21,078 nt of DNA from an uncultured Marvinbryantia sp. (GTDB taxonomy: Bacteria > Bacillota > Clostridia > Lachnospirales > Lachnospiraceae), in NCBI GenBank assembly GCA_934373455.1, contig CAKRON010000040.1:1-21078 (forward strand), given 5' to 3'. Positions 14,028-21,078 of this stretch are shown piece by piece. The notes beneath the pieces were generated by a model. The model was given only the letters and a program-made list of their open reading frames with translations. It did not search any database and was not told where the DNA came from. The number at the start of each line of letters is the position of its first letter. Position 1 is the stretch's first letter. A program made the translations under genes and the position numbers.

Positions 14028-15014
14028 TCAACTTACCACTTCGTAGGGCATACTGTACCAGATTTTCTCATGCTCGCCAATCGTTCCGTTTAAGACAGAT
14101 TTCATGATCTCATAAATCTTTGCTGCCTGATCCTCAATATTATTATCTACCGTTCCATAGATCTCTCCCAACTGAATCTTCTGGTTCATCTCTAAACTGT
14201 CATTTATTCCAATGATAATCGGAAGTTCCAGATGATGCTCCTTATAATAATCATAGACGCCTAATGCCATATCATCATTATTACATACAACAGCTTCTAT
14301 ATTGCAAATGATCTCTTCATCCAGTTTTGCAAATTTCTCCAAGGCAAGTTCCCTTTTCCAATCTGCTGTAAGATTTCCCATCTGTTTCAACGGTAACTCC
14401 TTGCCTGATTCCAGAAAGCCATTGGTTCTCCGTATTGTATCATAATGGGACTCTTCCCCTTCAACCAATATATAATCTAGCTTTCCGTTCTTGTTTCGAT
14501 CAATACTTTGCATTTCTTTATTCCAAAGTTCTTTCAACATCTCTCCTTGTATCTGTCCGGCAGCTTTTCCATCTGATCCTACATACCAGACATCCTTCAC
14601 AATCTGCAGATCTTTTTCGGCCACTTCCCGATTGTACAGGATAACCGGTATCTCTTTCTCCTCTGCTTCATTCAGTACACTGGCTGCTGATGCCGGTTCT
14701 ACCAGATTCACCAGCATAACATCATAATCCTGCGCATACATGTATTGCAGCTGTTTTTCCTGTTGTCTCTTTTTCCCCTCAGCATCATAAATTTCATAAG
14801 ATATTTTTTTTCCTGCAATTTCTGTTTCCTCAATCATCTCCTGCAACGTTCGTATGTATTTTTTCATAAATGTATCATCCAAATCGTACACTGCAATTCC
14901 CACATGTATATAGCAGTCCTCCCTCTGCGGTATTTTCCAGACTATAATCAGCCCCGCCAGCAAAACAAAAAGTCCTGCCAATATAACATTATATTTTTCT
15001 TTTTTCTGCTTCAT
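14028..15014 (-). CDS. membrane-anchored MglB-like galactose/glucose-binding sensor protein
   Basis: A 328-residue periplasmic-binding fold with an N-terminal hydrophobic helix (about 9-26) and no lipobox, so it is probably anchored by an uncleaved helix. It aligns by eye with E. coli MglB along most of its length. Matching sugar contacts: Asp47 and Phe49 (LDDTFM vs YDDNFM), Asn103 (VNLVEP vs INLVDP), His190, Asp192 and Arg196 (GEESHYDTIRR vs GEPGHPDAEAR), the Asn in CNNDDMALG, a Trp in ADWKRELA, and an Asn in GTVDNN. The Asp of GVD is replaced by Asn (GIND). The EF-hand-like calcium loop is present (DRNKNGKLD, 172-180). There are no ABC permease or ATPase genes beside it; it lies in an operon with a kinase and regulator, so it most likely presents galactose or glucose to the kinase, as XylFII does for LytS in Clostridium. 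Confidence 0.87.
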   Translation of the reverse strand: MKQKKEKYNVILAGLFVLLAGLIIVWKIPQREDCYIHVGIAVYDLDDTFMKKYIRTLQEMIEETEIAGKKISYEIYDAEGKKRQQEKQLQYMYAQDYDVMLVNLVEPASAASVLNEAEEKEIPVILYNREVAEKDLQIVKDVWYVGSDGKAAGQIQGEMLKELWNKEMQSIDRNKNGKLDYILVEGEESHYDTIRRTNGFLESGKELPLKQMGNLTADWKRELALEKFAKLDEEIICNIEAVVCNNDDMALGVYDYYKEHHLELPIIIGINDSLEMNQKIQLGEIYGTVDNNIEDQAAKIYEIMKSVLNGTIGEHEKIWYSMPYEVVS

Positions 15015-15023
15015 CTTTTCCCT

Positions 15024-15662
15024 CTACCTTGCAAGCAATGCATCTAAACTGCCGTTTTCCAGAGTTTCCTGATCAATCTTCAAAGGCTGCAGACAAATAT
15101 TTGCCATCTTCTTTTTCTTTCCGTACATTTCTATCATCTGCATACTTTCATAGCCAATCCTATACGTGTTTTCCAGATAAACTGCTTTTTTCTCCCCATT
15201 TTTCACCTGATCCAATACGATTTCGCTGATCGGCATACGATATGTTTCCTCTCCCTGTCGCACAAATGCAGCATGATGCAAAAATGACTCCTGCATGGTA
15301 TCTGTAAGTGCCAGCACTTCGTCATAGTTGTAACTATTCTGTTTTCTCTCTAAGTACATTTCCGGATATATTAAAAGAATTCCTATACTTTTATTTCGCT
15401 TTTCATCTTTCACCAATTCTGCGAATTTTTCTTCGGACATCTGATCTTCATACCAGACATCTAGTTGTATTTGATGATCATATGCATAATCTCGGATTCC
15501 TTCCTGCACACTGCTTATATCCTCTTCCATATTTTCTGGCAGGACAATCGTTATTCTGCTTTTTTCCGTCCTGTTGTTTCTCACTGTCATATACCGAAAA
15601 GATACAAGTGCAACTAAAATCAAAAGCAAAATCAGAATACTGTGTTTCTTCTTACTGTTCAT
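15024..15662 (-). CDS. short membrane-anchored protein resembling a cut-down sugar-binding protein
   Basis: A 212-residue protein with an N-terminal hydrophobic helix (about 8-25) and an extracellular remainder. The stretch ITIVLPENMEEDISSVQEGIRDYAYDHQIQ looks like the first strand and helix of a periplasmic binding protein. The end, with YRIGYESMQMI then ICLQPLKIDQETLEN, resembles the last hinge region of RbsB-type proteins (GYE, then a V.vd..n tail). Most of the central lobe is missing relative to the usual 280-330 residues. It may be a non-ligand-binding subunit of the sensor or a reduced paralogue of the next gene. Its ATG lies inside the end of the kinase gene (11-base overlap, GGAGG 6 bases upstream), and the next gene begins 9 bases after its stop. 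The family relation is my inference; I do not recognise a named family. Confidence 0.72.
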   Translation of the reverse strand: MNSKKKHSILILLLILVALVSFRYMTVRNNRTEKSRITIVLPENMEEDISSVQEGIRDYAYDHQIQLDVWYEDQMSEEKFAELVKDEKRNKSIGILLIYPEMYLERKQNSYNYDEVLALTDTMQESFLHHAAFVRQGEETYRMPISEIVLDQVKNGEKKAVYLENTYRIGYESMQMIEMYGKKKKMANICLQPLKIDQETLENGSLDALLAR

Positions 15663-17382
15663 CTATTTCCTCCATTTTCGGAATGGTAATTGTGGCAATC
15701 GTTCCCTCATCCAGTTCACTGCTGAGTGTGATTCCATAATTTTTTCCATAGATCAGCTGTATCCTCTCATTTACATTACACACTCCGATCCCCGAACCTC
15801 GTCTGCTGGAAACTACTTTATTATGCATAATATAATCTATTTTTTCCTGCGTCATCCCTGGTCCATTATCTGACACATCAATCTTAATATCTCCATCTTT
15901 TTCATATACACGGATTTCAATCTCTCCGTCTTCATACATTCCTTCCATTCCATGATAAATAGCATTTTCCAGTAAGGGCTGAATGGACAATTTCGGGCAA
16001 AAATACTTCAGCAGTTCCTGATCCGCATCTACATGAAACTCAAACTTATCCTTAAAACGAATATTTTGAATGGCCAGGTAACTGGTAGCATGTTCCAGCT
16101 CTTTTTCCAAAGGAATCATATCTTTTCCCTGACTTAAAGAAGTACGGAAAAACTTAGCCAGAAGAGAAACCATTTCTCCTGCACCGTCATATTCTTCACT
16201 ACGAATCATCCAAATGATAGAATCCAGTGTATTATATAAAAAATGCGGATTAATCTGAGACTGTAGCAGCTTCTTCTCCATTTTCTGCTTTTCTCTCTCA
16301 TTTCTGCGAATTTCTTCCATCTGCTCCTGAAGCTTATCTGCCATAATATTAAAATATATACTTACATTTTTCAGTTCACCAATGCCTTCTTCCTGTGCTC
16401 TGACATTATAGTTACCTTTTCCGAATGTTTCCATTGTCTGAAGCAGTCTGTAAACCGGACTTGTGAAATTATGAAACACAAGTGTATCAAGAAAAATCAG
16501 GATTACACCAATTAAAAGCAGGATAAACCATACAAGATAATGAATATTATGACTCTCCTTTACCAGACTGGCCATGGAATTTACCACTACCATATTCCAT
16601 CCGGTATATCCAATCTGCTGACCCTCGATGATCCACTGCTGGCCATCTGATTTTTCTATCCGATAATTCTTACAGTTTAATGCTGATTCCACCGTCTTTT
16701 CTTGATACAAGCCAGATGCAATTTCCTTGTCAAAAGGATGATAGATCAAATTTTTCTGACTATCCAACAGATAGCAATAAGCGGACTTCTGATTTCGATA
16801 ATGGGACAAAATCTCATCTACAGAATCTGTATAATATTCCATCAAAAGAATCCCTGATTTCATATTTCCATCTTTGATATATTCTACATAACGACTGATT
16901 TCAAATACATAGCTACATTCCTGAGCCAATACCAGTTTTCGCCGCCCGTAATGAATCGTCTCAATATTATCCTTTGCCTGTATAAACCACGACTTTTCTT
17001 TTGCGTCATCCTCTTCTCTCATCAGCTCGGAATGCCATATACTTTCTCCGTTTATATCATATAAGGCAAGACCATACAGACTTTTTTCTTCCAGAAGTAT
17101 CTGCTTTTCCAGTTCTTCTGCAAACTGCCCACTGTCAACATCGTATTTCTTTATGTTCTGGTAATAAATTTTATGAATCAGATCATTGATATTCGCAATC
17201 TGCGTCTCTAGGCTCTGCGCCAAAAAACTTTTTTGTTTTCCTATTTTTTCTATGGCCTCTTCCTGAAAATATGTGGAAAAAAAGCCAGAAAATAACAGTA
17301 TGCAGCTGATGATACAGACTGCAATAGAAGCAGACATCACTACTGGGAAAAGGATTCGAATACTTATTTTTTTATTTCTCAT
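15652..17382 (-). CDS. LytS/YesM-type sensor histidine kinase with extracellular Cache-like domain
   Basis: A 576-residue membrane kinase. TM1 is about 11-35 and TM2 about 283-303, enclosing an extracellular region of about 245 residues of dCache size. A HAMP segment (about 304-355) and a coiled linker (about 350-372) follow. The His_kinase domain has QSQINPHFLYNTL with the phosphoacceptor His380; the ATPase has QPLLENAIYHG (N box), DNGPGM (505-510) and GSGIGV (529-534). It phosphorylates the YesN-type regulator encoded just upstream. AAGGAG lies 6 bases before the ATG. The gene starts 24 bases after the regulator stop and overlaps the next gene by 11 bases. Kinases of this type in Clostridia are known to be driven by membrane-tethered sugar-binding proteins, which fits the two downstream genes. 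Confidence 0.93.
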   Translation of the reverse strand: MRNKKISIRILFPVVMSASIAVCIISCILLFSGFFSTYFQEEAIEKIGKQKSFLAQSLETQIANINDLIHKIYYQNIKKYDVDSGQFAEELEKQILLEEKSLYGLALYDINGESIWHSELMREEDDAKEKSWFIQAKDNIETIHYGRRKLVLAQECSYVFEISRYVEYIKDGNMKSGILLMEYYTDSVDEILSHYRNQKSAYCYLLDSQKNLIYHPFDKEIASGLYQEKTVESALNCKNYRIEKSDGQQWIIEGQQIGYTGWNMVVVNSMASLVKESHNIHYLVWFILLLIGVILIFLDTLVFHNFTSPVYRLLQTMETFGKGNYNVRAQEEGIGELKNVSIYFNIMADKLQEQMEEIRRNEREKQKMEKKLLQSQINPHFLYNTLDSIIWMIRSEEYDGAGEMVSLLAKFFRTSLSQGKDMIPLEKELEHATSYLAIQNIRFKDKFEFHVDADQELLKYFCPKLSIQPLLENAIYHGMEGMYEDGEIEIRVYEKDGDIKIDVSDNGPGMTQEKIDYIMHNKVVSSRRGSGIGVCNVNERIQLIYGKNYGITLSSELDEGTIATITIPKMEEIDEQ

Positions 17383-17406
17383 CTTCAGCTCCTTATTCGT
17401 TGTGAT

Positions 17407-18999
17407 TTAGATATCTGACTGATCAGATTTTCTGTATTTAACAGGTGAAATCCCACAATTTTTTTTAAATACATAACTAAAATAATTTGGTTCCGGATAT
17501 CCTACCATTGCTCCAATGGTCTGGCTTTTATAATCTGTCTGCAAAAGCAGTTTTTTCGCTTCTTCCATACGCCGGCCAATCAGGTAATTTATAAATGTAC
17601 CACCTGTCTCCTGCTTAAATATTTTTGAGAAATAAGAAGTGCTTACATGTAATTCCCCACATATAGATTCCACACTCAGCTCTGGATTCTGAAAATTTTC
17701 CTCTACGATTTTTCTGGCATTTTCTACAAGAACCACATTATTGTCAATCTGCTTTTTCTGAATCAGGGAGCGCATCAAAAGACAGTAATTCAAAAGCCAG
17801 TGATCTAATTCTTCTCCTGTACTCAAAGAAAGGATTTTCACTGCCATCTTTTTTGATCCGGCAAATTCCGCATCCGATGTAATCTGATATTTCTTGTAAA
17901 ATCTGGCAATAGAAAATGAAATTTCTAGAATAACAATCTGATATTCGTTCAAGTTATAATGTCCCTTATGCAGCCAAAGGAGTAAGTTTTCTACCTGTTT
18001 TTTCAGCTCTTCTTCTGTACAATATGTAATAGACTTTCCGATCATTTCTACCTGTGCATTCCAATCTTCTTTCATCTCCTGCAAAGGCATAATATCATTA
18101 TAATAGGTATAACTTTCTTCCGGAAGAACAAGATTATATTCCAGAGCTTCTGCTGCCTGAGCATACAACATCGGCATATCTTTCAGACATACTCCGCTGT
18201 TGCTGATCCCACAGGATATCCCCACTCCGAAGATACGCTTGATCATAACTGCCGTTTCCTGTATACTTCGTGTGATTTTCCCTATCTCATACCGCTTACT
18301 TCCGCCAAGTAGGAACACTTCTTTATCGCCCATACCAAATTCATGGACATTTGCAATCTTTTCCAATGCTTCTTTCAGAGTTTCTTTCATAGACAGTTCA
18401 CTGAGTACATCTTTTTGTTCTTCCTTTCCCACTTTCACTGCTATAACAGAATATACCGAATCTGAGAGATCCAGTTTCAAATTGGTGATCTGCTGTATAC
18501 ATTCGTTTTCTTCCATAGGTCCTGTCATCAACTGCGAAAAAAACTGCTGCCGCAGCAATGGCAAACTCTGTGCATATGCATTTTCCAGACGGGCACGATT
18601 AATTTTATCGTTATATTCCTTATCCAACTCCTGGTACATTTTCTTGAGCAGGCTCTGCATCTCTTCGTAATCTATGGGTTTCATGACATACTCTGAAACT
18701 CCATAGCTGATCGCCAGACGTGCATATGTGAAATCATCCCACCCTGAAAATAAAATCACCTTTGTATTCATATAATTTTCATGGATGTTCTTCGCCAGCT
18801 CCAGTCCATCCATAAATGGCATTTTTATATCACTAATCACCAGATTCGGATGAAGCTCATCCATCATCTCCAATACTTCTTTTCCATTCTGTGCTGTTCC
18901 AACTACAGTGAATCCAAGACTCTCCCAGTCTATTCCCCGCTGCATTCCATAGAGTATTTTCTGTTCATCATCTGCCAAAATTATACTAAAAATTCTCAC
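17407..18999 (-). CDS. YesN-type response regulator (receiver plus AraC DNA-binding domain)
   Basis: A 530-residue regulator. The receiver domain has DDE at 10-12, the phosphoacceptor Asp57 in ISDIKMPFMDG, Ser85 in LFSGW and Lys107 in MKPID. A long middle region of about 280 residues follows, typical of YesN proteins. The C-terminal AraC-type HTH (about 425-525) contains VESICGELHVSTSYFSKIFK and IGAMVGYPEPNYFSYVFK. It should activate sugar genes when phosphorylated by the kinase encoded next. The start is a GTG at 18999 with GGGAG 8 bases upstream. First gene of a four-gene operon. The likely targets are the adjacent symporter and alpha-galactosidase genes, an inference from position. Confidence 0.93.
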   Translation of the reverse strand: MRIFSIILADDEQKILYGMQRGIDWESLGFTVVGTAQNGKEVLEMMDELHPNLVISDIKMPFMDGLELAKNIHENYMNTKVILFSGWDDFTYARLAISYGVSEYVMKPIDYEEMQSLLKKMYQELDKEYNDKINRARLENAYAQSLPLLRQQFFSQLMTGPMEENECIQQITNLKLDLSDSVYSVIAVKVGKEEQKDVLSELSMKETLKEALEKIANVHEFGMGDKEVFLLGGSKRYEIGKITRSIQETAVMIKRIFGVGISCGISNSGVCLKDMPMLYAQAAEALEYNLVLPEESYTYYNDIMPLQEMKEDWNAQVEMIGKSITYCTEEELKKQVENLLLWLHKGHYNLNEYQIVILEISFSIARFYKKYQITSDAEFAGSKKMAVKILSLSTGEELDHWLLNYCLLMRSLIQKKQIDNNVVLVENARKIVEENFQNPELSVESICGELHVSTSYFSKIFKQETGGTFINYLIGRRMEEAKKLLLQTDYKSQTIGAMVGYPEPNYFSYVFKKNCGISPVKYRKSDQSDI

Positions 19000-19030
19000 G
19001 TTCTACACTCCCTGCTGTTTTACTGCATTT

Positions 19031-19042
19031 TATGATATCATA
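19031..19042. promoter_or_regulatory. perfect 12-bp palindrome upstream of the sensory operon
   Basis: TATGATATCATA is a perfect palindrome in the short AT-rich gap (19000-19063) that must hold the promoter of the regulator/kinase operon. TAATAT on the minus strand close to it could be a -10, but no good -35 is seen. It may be an operator; at this length and base composition chance is also possible. Confidence 0.3.
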
Positions 19043-19063
19043 TTATGTATCTACTTAACACAT

Positions 19064-19103
19064 AAAAATCCCCTGTCTATTGCTTTCACAATTAAAACAG
19101 GGG
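19064..19103 (-). terminator. terminator of the alpha-galactosidase/symporter transcript
   Basis: On the minus strand CCCCTGT (19097-19103) pairs with ACAGGGG (19070-19076). The 20-base loop can form a small inner stem (ATTG/CAAT), and the stem is followed by ATTTTT (19064-19069). It starts 8 bases after the symporter stop and separates that gene from the sensory operon. Confidence 0.8.
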
Positions 19104-19111
19104 AACTACTC

Positions 19112-20494
19112 TTAATTTTCTTCTGCGCCGTTCAACTTCGCGACAACTTTTTTCATAAATTCATCATCTAACTTATATTTGCACTTAAATACAATATATG
19201 CAAGAATTACTCCGATCATCGGCACAACACACATCAAAGCACGAATGGAATTCTGTGTCGCAAGTGACTGTACCGCATTCGGAACATATCCTGTAAGTTC
19301 CAGCACAAATCCAATTGCCAGTGCTGTAAAAGCTGCTGTCAATTTTACAATCAATGTCTGCAGAGAGAATACCACTCCCTCATTTCTATTTCCAAGAACA
19401 TACTCACCATAATCTACTACATCCGCAAGGAATACAGTGGCACATCCAAGCTCCAGACCTGTTCCTGTCTTCACAATGATACCTGCAATCGCTGTCAACA
19501 CAATGTTATTCGGACACACGATACCTACCAGCAGAAGAAGCATCAATCCAATCGGCGGCAATACACATGCAAATAAGAACGCCTGTTTTCTGGATAAAAG
19601 CTTTGTTACCTTCGGGAAAATCAGCAGTCCTACGACTTCCGCAACAGACGCGCTGATCATGAATGCGGACAACATTCCGGCATTGTTACACACATAACTA
19701 AAGTAATAGGTTGCAACTCCCATGATCGCCTGAATTGCCACATTATATAACAGAATCAATAACACAGCCCATCTTAACTGGTCATTTTTTTTGATTACTG
19801 TAAAAATATCTTTAAATTTCATTTTTTCTTTTTTCTCAACGTCGTGCTGAATCTTTGGCAGATTCAATACGCATACGGCCATTGTGAAAATAAATGTTGC
19901 TGCAATAATCAATGCAAATCTGTGATATCCTATATAGTCACCACCAAGCCCTTTTATAATCTGTACCCCAAATCCTGCAATAATCAATGACTGTCCGATA
20001 CTTGCAAAGATTCTTGGCAGCACGGATACTTTCTCACGTTCCTGAGGGTCAGAAGTCAGATTCGGAATTACTGACCAATATGGAATGTCCATAATTGTAT
20101 AGGTCATTCCCCATAACACATAGATAACTGATGCAAACACGCAAAGGCTTACGCCTGATAAATGAAAATCTGTAAACACTATCACAAACACAAAAGCATT
20201 GATCAACGTTCCGATTACCAGCCACGGTACAAATTTACCAAAACGACTTCTTGTATTATCAACTACCATTCCCATGAACAGATCATTAAATGCATCCCAT
20301 ATCTTTGCCACGAAAAACATGGTTCCGATAAATGCAGGTGCTACTTTAATAATATCTGTGAAATAAATCATAGAAAAAGTTGCTATCATTCCATAAATCA
20401 AATCTTTACCCAATGCTCCAAAAGCAAAGGAATACTTTACCTTTCCAGGAATCTTGCCCTGGTAAACCACACTGCTTTTACTGTTGTTCTCCAT
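19112..20494 (-). CDS. GPH-family (MelB-like) sugar:cation symporter
   Basis: A 460-residue transporter with about 12 hydrophobic helices. The MelB cation/sugar residues are in place: Asp31, and Asp67 and Asp71 in AKIWDAFNDLFMG (MelB Asp55 and Asp59). The family loop DNTRSRFGKFVPW (79-91) is present, as is TYTIMDIPYWSVIPNLT, nearly identical to MelB around its Asp124 (here Asp136). The protein should import melibiose or a related alpha-galactoside with Na+, Li+ or H+. AGGAG lies 8 bases before the ATG. It follows the alpha-galactosidase gene on the same strand after 135 bases with no visible terminator, so transport and hydrolysis are probably co-transcribed. A sulfoquinovose, xyloside or glucuronide substrate is possible in this family but less likely here. 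Confidence 0.92.
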   Translation of the reverse strand: MENNSKSSVVYQGKIPGKVKYSFAFGALGKDLIYGMIATFSMIYFTDIIKVAPAFIGTMFFVAKIWDAFNDLFMGMVVDNTRSRFGKFVPWLVIGTLINAFVFVIVFTDFHLSGVSLCVFASVIYVLWGMTYTIMDIPYWSVIPNLTSDPQEREKVSVLPRIFASIGQSLIIAGFGVQIIKGLGGDYIGYHRFALIIAATFIFTMAVCVLNLPKIQHDVEKKEKMKFKDIFTVIKKNDQLRWAVLLILLYNVAIQAIMGVATYYFSYVCNNAGMLSAFMISASVAEVVGLLIFPKVTKLLSRKQAFLFACVLPPIGLMLLLLVGIVCPNNIVLTAIAGIIVKTGTGLELGCATVFLADVVDYGEYVLGNRNEGVVFSLQTLIVKLTAAFTALAIGFVLELTGYVPNAVQSLATQNSIRALMCVVPMIGVILAYIVFKCKYKLDDEFMKKVVAKLNGAEEN

Positions 20495-20629
20495 TCCCCT
20501 ATCTCCTCTTTCGTTCGCTTCTTTACTTTCTTTACCGTGGGATAGTTTAACATTTTGGAATGGATATGAACATTTGATATTCTATTTAAAAAATATGATT
20601 TTCTATTGTTCGCACCATGCATTTCATCC

Positions 20630-21078
20630 TCAATTTCCCTCATGAACTTTTTTGCCTTTCAGCATATATATTCTAGATTCAAAATCGGTACAAGGCGTCA
20701 CATTTCCTGGCACTTCACCAGCTGTCACATCGGATGTGATCAATCCATAATTCATCAATTCATCTCCATAATTTTCTGTATGATTCCATACATTTTCATA
20801 AACCATATCCGGGTTCAATCCCTGTAATCTAACACGACTATACGGCTGATTCACTCCATTTAAAACACGATAGTAGCCTACGATTGCAAGCGTACGGTCT
20901 TCATTTGTCACCATCCATACCGTCTCATTACCTTCGAATGGACTTTTCAGACGATAAAATGTTCCAAACTGTAACACTTCTCTGTATTCTTTCATAAATG
21001 TGATCTGTTCTTTTACTTCTTTGATCTCTTCTTCTGTCAATTTGTTGAGATCCAGTTCGTATCCAAAAGTTCCAAAGT
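20630..21078 (-). CDS. alpha-galactosidase (GH36), C-terminal part (cut by window edge)
   Basis: The minus-strand frame is open from the window edge to a TGA at 20630, showing the last 149 or so residues of a larger protein. The sequence FGTFGYELDLNKLTEEE, then REVLQFGTFYRLKSPF, and near the end YGDELMNYGLIT and TDFESRIYMLK, is the C-terminal beta-sandwich of GH36 alpha-galactosidases (AgaA/RafA type), which usually have about 730 residues. The catalytic Asp residues lie upstream, outside the window. The enzyme removes alpha-1,6-galactose from melibiose, raffinose and related sugars. The protein appears cytoplasmic, consistent with the symporter that follows. The gap to the symporter gene (20495-20629) is AT-rich; I see no gene or clear promoter in it. 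Confidence 0.85.
   Translation of the reverse strand, partial: FGTFGYELDLNKLTEEEIKEVKEQITFMKEYREVLQFGTFYRLKSPFEGNETVWMVTNEDRTLAIVGYYRVLNGVNQPYSRVRLQGLNPDMVYENVWNHTENYGDELMNYGLITSDVTAGEVPGNVTPCTDFESRIYMLKGKKVHEGN

Overview
The window looks like a chromosomal segment of a low-to-moderate GC, anaerobic Firmicute, most likely a Lachnospiraceae member (Mediterraneibacter, Blautia or Dorea type). The reasons are strong AGGAGG-type ribosome sites, a long PPi-dependent phosphofructokinase with heavily biased codons, a malic enzyme paired with a lactate/malate dehydrogenase, and YesM/YesN-type sugar sensing next to a MelB-like symporter and an alpha-galactosidase. I cannot fix the genus from sequence alone. 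I see no tRNA, rRNA, CRISPR array or intact insertion sequence.

Layout. 1-1,571: the start of an OmpR-type response regulator (cut by the window edge), a ZIP metal transporter with a near-consensus promoter carrying an inverted repeat in its spacer, then about 180 bp of nested hairpins that no gene explains. 1,572-4,705: dinB (minus) and pfp (plus), divergent, each with its own promoter; pfp ends in a bidirectional terminator. 4,708-8,124 (minus): a tightly packed operon araC-type regulator > membrane GGDEF diguanylate cyclase > two-domain PPK2 (polyphosphate:AMP phosphotransferase type), with a 4-nt overlap and a 10-nt gap. 8,263-10,371 (plus, divergent from the regulator): an amidohydrolase-fold lactonase-like enzyme and a glucose-dehydrogenase-like MDR oxidoreductase, consistent with sugar oxidation to a lactone followed by its opening. 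10,402-10,430 is a second bidirectional terminator.

10,457-13,140 (minus): malic enzyme preceded by a lactate/malate dehydrogenase whose substrate-specificity residue is Arg, as in malate dehydrogenases. Its promoter lies about 520 nt upstream of the start codon; the long leader holds an odd 137-codon frame and a hairpin that partly covers the ribosome site, with the frame's stop codon in the hairpin loop. 13,164-13,937: tcdA.

14,028-21,078 (minus): an alpha-galactoside locus. The C-terminal end of a GH36 alpha-galactosidase (cut by the window edge) is followed by a MelB-like sugar symporter and a terminator. Then comes a four-gene sensory operon: YesN-type regulator, LytS/YesM-type kinase, a short membrane-anchored protein that looks like a cut-down sugar-binding protein, and a membrane-anchored MglB-like galactose/glucose-binding protein. 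The ligand residues known from E. coli MglB are almost all present, so the operon probably senses the galactose or glucose released by alpha-galactosidase and controls the locus.

Best candidates for something undescribed are the four-component sugar sensor with two anchored binding proteins, the GGDEF-PPK2 operon, the long leader of the malate dehydrogenase gene, and the hairpin block at 1,358-1,535.
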